A stretch of 64,000 nucleotides of DNA, taken from positions 1,550,001-1,614,000 of the forward strand of contig OZ007029.1 in assembly GCA_963931575.1 (NCBI GenBank), in the 5' to 3' direction. The number at the start of each line of letters is the position of its first letter. Positions within the stretch are counted from its first letter, which is position 1. Positions 23,574-32,443 of this stretch are shown here, one piece after another. Position numbers and translations under genes: made by a program. A model generated the notes under the pieces. The model was not told the DNA's origin. It did no database searches and saw nothing but the letters and a program-made list of their open reading frames with translations. The DNA is from Gastranaerophilus sp944325835 (GTDB lineage Bacteria > Cyanobacteriota > Vampirovibrionia > Gastranaerophilales > Gastranaerophilaceae).

Positions 23574-26500
23574 ATGGTTCGAGTATTAGGTTTAGACATT
23601 GGTATTGCATCTATTGGACATTCAATTATAGAATTTGATGAAAATGAATTCTCGGGGAAATTTTTGGATTTGGGTGTACGTATATTTACTGCTGCCGAAC
23701 AGCCGAAAACAGGCGCTTCTCTTGCATTACCCAGGAGGGAGGCCAGAAGCGCAAGAAGGCGTTTAGCAAGACGCTCCGGAAGGCTATATAATATTAGAAA
23801 ATTTTTGTTACAAAATGGTTTTATAACTCAAGCAGAAATGGAAGAAGTTTATTATTTAAATGAACCGGATATATGGGATTTAAGAAAAGAAGCATTAGAT
23901 AGAAAAATAAACAACCAAGAATTATACAGAATTCTTATCCATATCGCCAAACGGCGTGGATTTAAGTCAATACGCAAATCTGAAGAAGCAAAAAAAGAAG
24001 GGGATTTATTAAAATCTATCAAAAAAATTACGGAAGATTTTGAAGAGGGTAAATATCGGACAGTAGGCGAAATGTTTGCCGTTAAATATCCGAAAGGTGA
24101 AACGAAAAGAAATAAAGCCGGTAATTATAACAAATCAATTTCAAGAGATTTATTAAAACAAGAAATAGAAACCATTTTTAAAGCTCAGCGTAAATTCGGT
24201 TCTGATATTGCAACAGAAGCCATTGAAAATGGATATAAAGATATTGCATTTTATCAACGCCCTATGAATACAATAGAGATAAAAGTTCCTTGTACTTTTG
24301 AACCTAACGAAAAACGAGCGCCTAAATGTTCTTACACCGCAGAAATGTTTACAGTTCTTAACAAACTTATAAATTTACGATTGATAAATGAAGAGGGTGA
24401 TACAAGGTTTTTAGCATCAGTTGAAATTGAAGATGCGATAAATTTGGCACATAAGCTTGCAAAAGTCACCTACAAACAATTAAGAAAAGAACTTTGCATA
24501 GATAATGATGTCCGATTTTTAAATCTGAATTATGGTAAGACTGATTCAAAGGGACAGCCTATTGACATTGAAAATGCTATATTTATAGAACTAAAAAATT
24601 ATCATGCTATAAAAAAAGCAATTGAAGGAAACCCTCAACTAGGGAAATCCTATTTTGAAATGGTTAAAAATAATGAAAATTTCTTTAATAATATCGCTCT
24701 GGTTTTAACTTGTGAAAAAACAGATGAAAGTATAGAGAAAAAATTAAAAGAATTTGGATATGAGTATGAGGTTATAGAAAGCGTCAAGCCTCTTTCAATG
24801 AGCAAAACCTCTCACCTATCAATTAAGGCAATGAAAAAACTTATTCCTTTTATGATGCAAGGTTTAAAATACAGTGAAGCTTGTGAAAAAGCAGGATATA
24901 AAATTGAAAACAGTAAACAGGAAAAGCAGCCTCTATTGCCGGTCTTACCTCAAGAAGAGCTTACAACAAATCCTGTTGTTAACAGGGCTGTTTCTCAAAC
25001 AAGGAAAGTTGTTAATTCTCTTATTAAAAAATATGGCGCTGTTGATACAATAATTATTGAAATGGCACGAGATTTATCCAAGTCCGCCACGGAAAGACGG
25101 GAAATTAAAAAAGCACAGGATGAATTTCAAGCAGAAAAAGAACGTGCACGCCAAAGATGCATAGAACTTGGGCTTGATCCTGACAATCCCAAAAGTAATC
25201 TGCTTAAATTCAGGCTTTGGGAAGAACAGGGAGGGTTTTGTGTTTATTCCGGCAAATACATTGAACCGAAAAGACTTGCCGAATCCGATTATGTTGATAT
25301 AGACCACATTATTCCTTATTCAAGAAGCTTTGATGACAGTCTAAACAACAAGGTGCTTTGTTTAACTGATGAAAACAGACAAAAAGGAAATAAAATCCCT
25401 TATGAATATATCGGAGAAGATAAATGGTACGGATTTGTTCATCGTATCAAGTCTTATCATTTAAAACAGGCAAAGATTAATCGTTTAACCAAGAAAAAAT
25501 ATGAACAGGAAGGATTAAAATCCCGAAATTTAAATGATACAAGATATATCGCGAAATTTGTCAAAGATTATATAAAAGAAAATCTTGATTTTGGTAATAA
25601 TTTAAAAGTAGAAACAAGAAACGGCTCCTTAACGGCATTTTTACGTAACCAATGGGGACTTGTAAAAAAACGAGACGAAAGTGACAGACATCATGCTCTT
25701 GATGCAGCGGTTATTGCATGTTCTACACAAGGGATGGTTCAATTTTTATCAACAGTCTCTGCAAAACTGGAGAACTATGATTATACAAGAGATAAAAAAC
25801 CTCGATTTAAAAAACCTTGGGAAACTTTTTCCGAGGATTTGGAACAATTATTAAAACAAGTTTTTGTTTCGAGAGCTGTTAGAAAATCTGTTAAGGGACA
25901 GCTGCATGATGAAACAATCAGAAGTGCTAAACATTTGAACGAAGGATTCACTACTGTAAAGAAACCTCTTTCAGAAATAAATCTAAACACATTGGAACAA
26001 ATGTTTGACAAAGAACGAAACTATAAAATTTACAATCTTTTAAAAGAAAGGTTGGAAGAATTTAATAATGATCCTAAAAAAGCTTTTGCAGAACCTGTTT
26101 ATATGCCCCTTTCCGAAGAGAAAAAAGCTCAAGGGCAGAAAGCGCACGAAATAAAATCAATTAAAATAAAAGACGCGAGCACCTCAGGTATTTTAGTCAG
26201 AGGCGGATTCGCAAAAAATGCATCAATGCCAAGATTGGATGTATTTACTAAAAAGAATAAAAAAGGCAAAAACGAATTTTTCTTAGTGCCTATTTATATA
26301 TCGGACTTTGGCAAAGAATTGCCCAATAAGGCAATAACAAGCAAAAAAGACTGTTGGCTGGAAATTACTGAGGAATATCAATTCTTATTTAGCCTTTTCC
26401 CTGATACCTTAATTGCAATAAATCCTACAGGCAAGCCTGAAGATGAGTTTTTGGGATATTACAAAGGATGTGATATAGACAGTGGCAGAATCGTTATTGA

Positions 26501-26642
26501 TTCTCCTGATAGGACTCAAAAAGGAGTTCGTCTTTCTACAAAAACTGCAGCGTATATTAGAAAATATCAGGTCGATATTCTTGGCGACTATCATGAAGTC
26601 AAACACGAAAAACGGCTTGGCATAAAAAGAAAGGAAATGTAA
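23574..26642 (+). CDS. cas9: Cas9, type II-C
   Basis: A compact 1022-residue RNA-guided DNA endonuclease, in the size range of type II-C enzymes. RuvC-I is LGLDIGIASIGHSI with Asp8; the arginine-rich bridge helix is RREARSARRRLARRSGRL; RuvC-II is IIIEMARDLS with Glu496; the HNH domain has DIDHIIPYSRSFDDSLNNK with His578; RuvC-III is HHALDAAVIAC with His706/His707 and Asp710. All catalytic residues are present, so the protein should be active. The last 250 residues hold the WED and PAM-interacting regions; the PAM cannot be read from sequence. An AAAGGAG ribosome site precedes the ATG, and cas1 follows after 3 bp. Confidence 0.98.
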   Translation: MVRVLGLDIGIASIGHSIIEFDENEFSGKFLDLGVRIFTAAEQPKTGASLALPRREARSARRRLARRSGRLYNIRKFLLQNGFITQAEMEEVYYLNEPDIWDLRKEALDRKINNQELYRILIHIAKRRGFKSIRKSEEAKKEGDLLKSIKKITEDFEEGKYRTVGEMFAVKYPKGETKRNKAGNYNKSISRDLLKQEIETIFKAQRKFGSDIATEAIENGYKDIAFYQRPMNTIEIKVPCTFEPNEKRAPKCSYTAEMFTVLNKLINLRLINEEGDTRFLASVEIEDAINLAHKLAKVTYKQLRKELCIDNDVRFLNLNYGKTDSKGQPIDIENAIFIELKNYHAIKKAIEGNPQLGKSYFEMVKNNENFFNNIALVLTCEKTDESIEKKLKEFGYEYEVIESVKPLSMSKTSHLSIKAMKKLIPFMMQGLKYSEACEKAGYKIENSKQEKQPLLPVLPQEELTTNPVVNRAVSQTRKVVNSLIKKYGAVDTIIIEMARDLSKSATERREIKKAQDEFQAEKERARQRCIELGLDPDNPKSNLLKFRLWEEQGGFCVYSGKYIEPKRLAESDYVDIDHIIPYSRSFDDSLNNKVLCLTDENRQKGNKIPYEYIGEDKWYGFVHRIKSYHLKQAKINRLTKKKYEQEGLKSRNLNDTRYIAKFVKDYIKENLDFGNNLKVETRNGSLTAFLRNQWGLVKKRDESDRHHALDAAVIACSTQGMVQFLSTVSAKLENYDYTRDKKPRFKKPWETFSEDLEQLLKQVFVSRAVRKSVKGQLHDETIRSAKHLNEGFTTVKKPLSEINLNTLEQMFDKERNYKIYNLLKERLEEFNNDPKKAFAEPVYMPLSEEKKAQGQKAHEIKSIKIKDASTSGILVRGGFAKNASMPRLDVFTKKNKKGKNEFFLVPIYISDFGKELPNKAITSKKDCWLEITEEYQFLFSLFPDTLIAINPTGKPEDEFLGYYKGCDIDSGRIVIDSPDRTQKGVRLSTKTAAYIRKYQVDILGDYHEVKHEKRLGIKRKEM

Positions 26643-26645
26643 AGA

Positions 26646-27533
26646 ATGGGGTATAAAACGCTATTATTCAGCAACCCTTGTAAACTGCGCGTGAAAAGCT
26701 TCCAACTGGCCTGCAAATTTCAAGAAACAGAAGATGAAATATCAATTCCTCTTGAAGATATTTCTACCATAGTTCTCGAAAATATGCAGATAGAAGTTAC
26801 AAATTATTTTTTGTCTGCATGCGGGGAATATAATATAACTCTGTTTTCGTGTGATAAAAAACATCATCCGAATGTGGTTTTAACACCTTTTTATCAACAC
26901 AGCAGAAATACAAAAATTGCTTTTAAACAGATAAAGATGTCAGAACCTTTAAAAAAAAGATTATGGCAAAAAATTATAAAACAAAAAATTAAGAACCAGT
27001 CTAATGTTCTAAAAATACTATTTGATAATGATATTTTAGATTATTTTTGTGAAAAAGTTAAATCAGGTGATACAACTAATATAGAAGCCTATGTCTCTAA
27101 ACAATACTGGGGACTGCTGTTTGAAAATTTCAAACGTCATGCTGATACCAAACATAATGCTGCATTGGATTACGGTTATGCAATAGTCAGGGGAACACTG
27201 GCAAAATTTACGTCATCAAGCGGTCTTATCCCGTGTCTTGGAGTTAATCATTGCAATGAACTTAACTCTTTTAATCTTGTTGAAGATTTGATTGAACCTT
27301 TTAGACCTTTCGTTGATTTGCTTGTCTCAAGTATGCATACCCTTGAAGAACCTGAATTATCAAAACAAGACAAAGCCTGCCTTTTAAAAATATTAAACAT
27401 GCAATGTCAGTATAAAGGCGAACAAATCACTGTACAAAATGCCTGCGAAAGAGTCTGTCAAACTTTCGTCAAAAGTCTTGAACAAAATGACAGCAACCTA
27501 TTGGAACTTCCACAATTTATAGAGGCAACATGA
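26646..27533 (+). CDS. cas1: Cas1, type II
   Basis: A 295-residue spacer-integration endonuclease. The N-terminal beta domain includes ISIPLEDISTIVLENMQIEV and the helical domain contains IEAYVSKQYWGLLFENF, the GYAIVRGTLAKFTSSSGLIPCLGVNH block with the catalytic His, and NLVEDLIEPFRPFVDLLV with the downstream acidic residues. It works with Cas2 as the adaptation complex. The ORF overlaps cas2 by 4 bp (ATGA), indicating coupling. Confidence 0.97.
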   Translation: MGYKTLLFSNPCKLRVKSFQLACKFQETEDEISIPLEDISTIVLENMQIEVTNYFLSACGEYNITLFSCDKKHHPNVVLTPFYQHSRNTKIAFKQIKMSEPLKKRLWQKIIKQKIKNQSNVLKILFDNDILDYFCEKVKSGDTTNIEAYVSKQYWGLLFENFKRHADTKHNAALDYGYAIVRGTLAKFTSSSGLIPCLGVNHCNELNSFNLVEDLIEPFRPFVDLLVSSMHTLEEPELSKQDKACLLKILNMQCQYKGEQITVQNACERVCQTFVKSLEQNDSNLLELPQFIEAT

Positions 27534-27862
27534 GCGTAAAAGGTGATGATATTTTTATGAGATTATTTGTATTCTTTGATCTACCGGTAACTCGAAAGAA
27601 ACAGCGAAGGATAGCAACCCGCTTCAGAAAAGAACTTCTTAATGAAGGCTTTGTAATGCTTCAATTTTCTGTTTATTGTAGGACTTGTCGCGGGCAAGAT
27701 ATTGTAGATAGAGAAATCCGTCGAATTAAACAAATTATACCGTCTGAAGGCAATGTACGGATTCTTCAAGTAACAGACAAACAATATGGAAGTATGCTTT
27801 TTCTGGTCGGCAAACCGAAAAAAGAAGAAAGTTTAGGATGCGAACAACTGCTTTTATTCTGA
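27530..27862 (+). CDS. cas2: Cas2
   Basis: A 110-residue adaptation protein with the ferredoxin-like Cas2 core MRLFVFFDLPVTRKKQRRIA, FRKELLNEGFVMLQFSVYCR and the C-terminal QVTDKQYGSMLFLVG. It dimerises and bridges two Cas1 dimers. Translation may start at 27530 or at the internal ATG 27557 (MRLFVFF), which fits the family N-terminus better and has AAGGTGATGATA upstream. It is the last cas gene; csn2 and cas4 are absent, which defines subtype II-C. Confidence 0.96.
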   Translation: MSVKGDDIFMRLFVFFDLPVTRKKQRRIATRFRKELLNEGFVMLQFSVYCRTCRGQDIVDREIRRIKQIIPSEGNVRILQVTDKQYGSMLFLVGKPKKEESLGCEQLLLF

Positions 27863-27873
27863 TTTTTTTTGTG

Positions 27874-27921
27874 ATAAAAATACCAAACTCCTTGTCTATA
27901 GTAGATTTTAGAGTTTGGTAT
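27874..27921 (-). terminator. Terminator at the cas2-proximal end of the array
   Basis: ATACCAAACTC (27880-27890) pairs with GAGTTTGGTAT (27911-27921). On the minus strand the stem is followed by TTTTTATC, so it would end a leftward array transcript, and its outer arm runs into the first repeat. Confidence 0.75.
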
Positions 27922-28878
27922 TATACAATAAATACTTTCGAAAGGAAACTATAACTTATGAAATCCGTCAGAAATATTTTCAAAAATTATACAATAAATA
28001 CTTTCGAAAGGAAACTATAACTGTTTGAAGCCTTTCACATTCAATAGGTGTATTATACAATAAATACTTTCGAAAGGAAACTATAACGATCGACGACTTT
28101 GTATTGAAGATGATCTTATTATACAATAAATACTTTCGAAAGGAAACTATAACTGTGATGTCATGTTCATGCTCTTTCTAGGGATTATACAATAAATACT
28201 TTCGAAAGGAAACTATAACTGCGGAAGGGCTTGTATTTGATAACTTTGAATTATACAATAAATACTTTCGAAAGGAAACTATAACACGGACTCGGAGAGC
28301 TGGGGATTGCGGAAGATTATACAATAAATACTTTCGAAAGGAAACTATAACACGGACTCGGAGAGCTGGGGATTGCGGAAGATTATACAATAAATACTTT
28401 CGAAAGGAAACTATAACTAGTTCCAGAGGCTTCAAATATTTTAGAAAATTATACAATAAATACTTTCGAAAGGAAACTATAACCTTAATGTAGTTGTTTT
28501 GATTTCATTTTTATTATACAATAAATACTTTCGAAAGGAAACTATAACCCAACCGGTGTCGAAAATATTTGGATGAACATTATACAATAAATACTTTCGA
28601 AAGGAAACTATAACTTTAGTTAAAACAACAGTCGCTGATATGTTATTATACAATAAATACTTTCGAAAGGAAACTATAACAATCTGATGTATGGCACGCA
28701 ATAGCTAAATAATTATACAATAAATACTTTCGAAAGGAAACTATAACTATGGTTTTGTCGCGTACGGAAAATATATTATTATACAATAAATACTTTCGAA
28801 AGGAAACTATAACCAGTGATAACCCTTCTCAACATCCTTTGCATTATACAATAAATATCTTCGACATAAAACTATAAC
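27920..28878 (-). CRISPR. CRISPR array, 15 repeats of 36 bp, 14 spacers
   Basis: Plus-strand repeats begin ATTATACAATAAATACTTTC and end GAAAGGAAACTATAAC (36 bp, overlapping strings). Starts are 27920, 27986, 28052, 28118, 28184, 28250, 28316, 28382, 28448, 28513, 28579, 28645, 28712, 28778 and 28843; spacers are 29-31 bp. Spacers 6 (28286-28315) and 7 (28352-28381) are identical. The repeat at 28843 is degenerate. crRNA sense is the minus strand: it then starts GTTATAG and ends TATAAT like other type II-C repeats, pairs with the tracrRNA, and reads into the terminator at 27874. The degenerate repeat is thus at the crRNA 5' end, away from cas2. Confidence 0.97.
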
Positions 28879-28915
28879 GATCGTGAAACTGGTTTAAAAT
28901 GAAAAATCAGATAAA

Positions 28916-29222
28916 ACAGTTCTCCGTCGCCAGCTTGCCCTGCTCAAAGCGTAAGCCGATGCTCGCAGTGTCACCTCGTGAGAACGAGGGGAGCAGGCGA
29001 GCATAATATCACCGCCGTTTCAAATCTTTGATTTGTCAGGCAGGATAACGCAGGTCAACCCGCTTTCCTCTCGCAAAACAATTCACCGGATTGTTTTGCT
29101 CGGCAGAATGCCACTCAAAAGACTCGGCCACTGAGTGGCTTCCGCATTTGGCTCATACGCTCTCGGTAGCGATTGATACAAGTATGGCTCCGGCTCAGCC
29201 GGGCGCGAGTCTTTCTCGGACA
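28916..29222 (-). repeat. Modular palindromic repeat, copy B
   Basis: About 307 bp with the family ends in reverse (ACAGTTCTCCG at left, CGAGTCTTTCTCGGACA at right). Modules include the CAAAACAAT/ATTGTTTTG hairpin, CAAATC/GATTTG within CCGCC/GGCGG-type arms, CTCGTGAGAACGAG, and GGCTC...GAGCC-like stems. It fills the gap between the CRISPR array and the next gene together with 28879-28915, in which I see nothing. Confidence 0.88.
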
Positions 29223-29304
29223 GTTTACAGTTCGTAATATTGCTAAAGATTAGTGGCCTGTGTTCCGATACAGGTAAATGTAGTATTATAGGAGTGTAAA
29301 TATC

Positions 29305-32300
29305 ATGGGTGATTTTTCTGATTATACATTTGGTAAAAAGAAAAATGGTGTAAGTTTTAATCTTGATAACATTAAGGGCGGTATAAAAATTGATAAATTA
29401 TCCGATGAAAAGATTAAATTATTTTCAGGCGTCATAAACGAAAACAATGACGGTGTTATTGACAACGAAGAAATTGATAAATTTATCAACAAGATTAAGC
29501 TATTCGCCAAAAATAACAATTTATCCATGAAAGAAGCTGCAAGGCTTATAAGTGATTATAAATTAGAAAATATCACACAGCAGGATTTATTTAATTTTTT
29601 GGAATTCCTCTCTCAGGAAAGCAAGAATATTAAAGAATCCTCTATACTTACAGACGCTCAGTCACATAAAACTATACTTATTACGTATCAGGACGGTACA
29701 AATGAAACAATTTATCCAGATAAAAGCTCACAAATTAATACTACAGGAGATAACGGTGAAGAAATAGTAAGAAACTACAATGCTGACAGAACACTAAACC
29801 GCGAAGTTATTACTTACGCTGATAAAAGTGTAAAAACAACAAACTTTAAAAATAATCTGCCAGAATTTAGTACATTTGAAAAAGATGGTACGATAACAGA
29901 AATTAATTATGATGAAACTGGCAATCCTGAGCAAAAAGCAATTAAAAGTGCACTAAAAACAGAAGTTTTCCAAATTGAAAACAACAAAGAGCTGCTTGTA
30001 TCACTTACAGAAAATGTAAAAGGGGTTGAGCAGGTTACAAATTTCGAGTATAACGACGACGGCCAGCTTGTATACAAAGAAACAAGATTAAATCCGGAAG
30101 AAACAACAGATGAACAATACACGTATCAGGACGGTAGATTAACTCAGAGAACAATGCATCATCAAAGAAAAAATGATTATTTTACAAAAGAAAACACCAT
30201 AACGCTGAACTATGGTGAAAACGGCAAATATACATCTGGCCATTACATGAAGCATTCTCAGTATAATTATCCTATAAAAAACGACTACAGCTATGGATTT
30301 GAAATAAGATTTGATGAAAATGGCAATTTCTATGGATATGCACCTAACGGGCTAACTTTAAATGAACTTTTTAAGACTCTGGGCATAGAAAAAGGCACAC
30401 CTCTTTACGACAAATTTATTGAGGTAAATAAAGACGGAATAAAATCCTATAATGGCGGACGGGTAAAAACATTTGATGTGGGTGGTGTAATTAAATTCCC
30501 TGAAGAATTTATTCCAAAGGTAGAAGATTTGGCAAGGTATATAAATTGTTCTCCTCAGGATGAAAAAGAAAGCTATAAAATTCAGTTATATGACAAACTG
30601 GATAGCTCGGGGTATCAAACAACGAGCATTACGTTAGAAAAGGATTCCAGCTGGTGGGAGATTGCAAAACAAAACTTGATTGATATGGGGAACAAAAACC
30701 CTTCAAAATTGGAAATTACAAATAATACTAATTTACTAATTGTATTAAATGATGCTGCTTGGAATATGAATGAAGTTGTAAAAAAAGGCACTCCTATTAC
30801 AGTACGAAGCAACGGTGGAGGATTGAAACAAGAATTTGTAGTAGATAACTACAGACCGGAAAATTTAAGAAAAATGTATCCGTCCGACAAGTATAAAATT
30901 ACAAGAAAGAATGTCGCACCTGAAACGGATGAATATATGGGCGCTGTAAGACCGGTATATTCATATACTGTTACTGACAAAGCAACCGGTAAAACAAAGC
31001 TTGCTGTCACTCCGGAGTTTGGTGATTACTACGGGTATACGGCAGAAAACTTTAATGTAAAAGAATACGATAATACAGGACGTGTTATTAGAACTCTAAC
31101 GCTGCCGGCTGACATCTCAAAATACTCCGAAATTGTTGAGGTCCGCGGAGGTAAAACAAGGGTTTATAACTGGAAAGGTGTTTTGCAAACAGAAAACTAT
31201 AAAGACAGAAACGGTAATAATATTGAAATAACTATACGAAATAGTTCGGAAAAAGAACTCTGGGCAGAAGATAGCAAAGGTCAATTCTTGTATTCTATTG
31301 AATATAAAAACGGTAAACCAACCAAAAGAATTGACAATAAAGGAGTACATTATTTTAATAAAAACGGAGATTATATCTATACAATCAAACATAAAAATGG
31401 TGTATCAACAGTAAATTCGCCAATAGCTGACAACTTAATGAAGTTCTTGGAAACAAACGATTCAAAACAATTTATTGCGAACTTAAATATGATTGATTTT
31501 GAACACGCACCGTTTATATTTGCTGCCTATAAAAAGGCAACAGAAGGCGGCGACTTAATTAGTGATATTAAATCCTCTGACTTAGATGATAAAACAAAGC
31601 AATATGCAGCAGCTCACCTGAATGAATTTATCAAACAATATATAACTACAAATTTTACTAACAAACAAAGCAGCGTACAAAATAGTAATTACAGAGGTGC
31701 AAACTTTACTGTTAGTCTTAATGGTACTGAAATTATTATTAAAAACAGCGCAGGTGAAACTTCAAGTATAGATCTTGCGGATTTGCTTGAGAATACAACA
31801 ATATATGAACGAGCAGCGCTGGAAAAAACTATAAGTGAACTTCCCGGAGAAGTCTTATGGGATTTAAGCAAAGAATGTTCTAAAATGAAAGTAAATGATA
31901 ATCCATACTCAAGGAAGAATAGTGATGTGAGAATAGGAGGGTATTACTCATTACTACATGATGATATAACAATTATTGACGCTGGTTTATATAATTTCCC
32001 CAATATACTCTCTAAAGATATGAAGAAATCGTTCGATGCTACAAGTCTGCGTGAAATAGTAATCCATGAACTCGGACACGCTATTGATTATAACGGATAT
32101 TTGAATAACAGTCCTTCATCAGAAAATTCATTTAAAGATACGTTTGAGCAGGAACTTAAAGGCTATCTCGCCGCAGGAAAAGTTCAATATAAATCTGAAC
32201 CTGATTTTACTAAAATAGTAGATATTGATCAGGGTATAATCGACTATAACACATGTTATGCAACCTTAAACCAAAAAGAAATGTTTGCAGAATGCTATAC

Positions 32301-32439
32301 TCTGCTTATGAACGGTGATTGTCAGTCAAAAGACCACATAGAAAAATATTTCCCGAAAACTTTACAAGCAGCAAAGGCTCTGCTGCAAGAAATTAGAAAC
32401 AAAAATGATTTTGAAAGACATAATCCGATACACATGTAA
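29305..32439 (+). CDS. Large protein with YD-like repeats and lethal-factor-like metallopeptidase domain
   Basis: A 1044-residue protein. Residues about 40-70 hold an EF-hand-like loop (NENNDGVIDNEEIDKF). About 110-330 and 550-700 contain imperfect YD/RHS-type repeats (YDETGNPEQK, YNDDGQLVYKE, EYDNTGRVIRTL). The last 230 residues look like an anthrax lethal-factor-type zinc metallopeptidase: ELPGEVLWDLS, GGYYSLLHDDITIID, the HExxH helix IVIHELGHAIDY (about 913-924) and a downstream Glu helix, KEMFAECYTLLMNG. No signal peptide is visible, so export would need another route. It may be a toxin or a self-processing surface protein. ATAGGAG precedes the start. Confidence 0.75.
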   Translation: MGDFSDYTFGKKKNGVSFNLDNIKGGIKIDKLSDEKIKLFSGVINENNDGVIDNEEIDKFINKIKLFAKNNNLSMKEAARLISDYKLENITQQDLFNFLEFLSQESKNIKESSILTDAQSHKTILITYQDGTNETIYPDKSSQINTTGDNGEEIVRNYNADRTLNREVITYADKSVKTTNFKNNLPEFSTFEKDGTITEINYDETGNPEQKAIKSALKTEVFQIENNKELLVSLTENVKGVEQVTNFEYNDDGQLVYKETRLNPEETTDEQYTYQDGRLTQRTMHHQRKNDYFTKENTITLNYGENGKYTSGHYMKHSQYNYPIKNDYSYGFEIRFDENGNFYGYAPNGLTLNELFKTLGIEKGTPLYDKFIEVNKDGIKSYNGGRVKTFDVGGVIKFPEEFIPKVEDLARYINCSPQDEKESYKIQLYDKLDSSGYQTTSITLEKDSSWWEIAKQNLIDMGNKNPSKLEITNNTNLLIVLNDAAWNMNEVVKKGTPITVRSNGGGLKQEFVVDNYRPENLRKMYPSDKYKITRKNVAPETDEYMGAVRPVYSYTVTDKATGKTKLAVTPEFGDYYGYTAENFNVKEYDNTGRVIRTLTLPADISKYSEIVEVRGGKTRVYNWKGVLQTENYKDRNGNNIEITIRNSSEKELWAEDSKGQFLYSIEYKNGKPTKRIDNKGVHYFNKNGDYIYTIKHKNGVSTVNSPIADNLMKFLETNDSKQFIANLNMIDFEHAPFIFAAYKKATEGGDLISDIKSSDLDDKTKQYAAAHLNEFIKQYITTNFTNKQSSVQNSNYRGANFTVSLNGTEIIIKNSAGETSSIDLADLLENTTIYERAALEKTISELPGEVLWDLSKECSKMKVNDNPYSRKNSDVRIGGYYSLLHDDITIIDAGLYNFPNILSKDMKKSFDATSLREIVIHELGHAIDYNGYLNNSPSSENSFKDTFEQELKGYLAAGKVQYKSEPDFTKIVDIDQGIIDYNTCYATLNQKEMFAECYTLLMNGDCQSKDHIEKYFPKTLQAAKALLQEIRNKNDFERHNPIHM

Positions 32440-32443
32440 CGGG

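Noticed and set aside
28178..28701. Two minus-strand frames with repeated VIVSFRKYLLYN units
   Set aside because: They are translations of the 36-bp CRISPR repeats, not a repeat protein.
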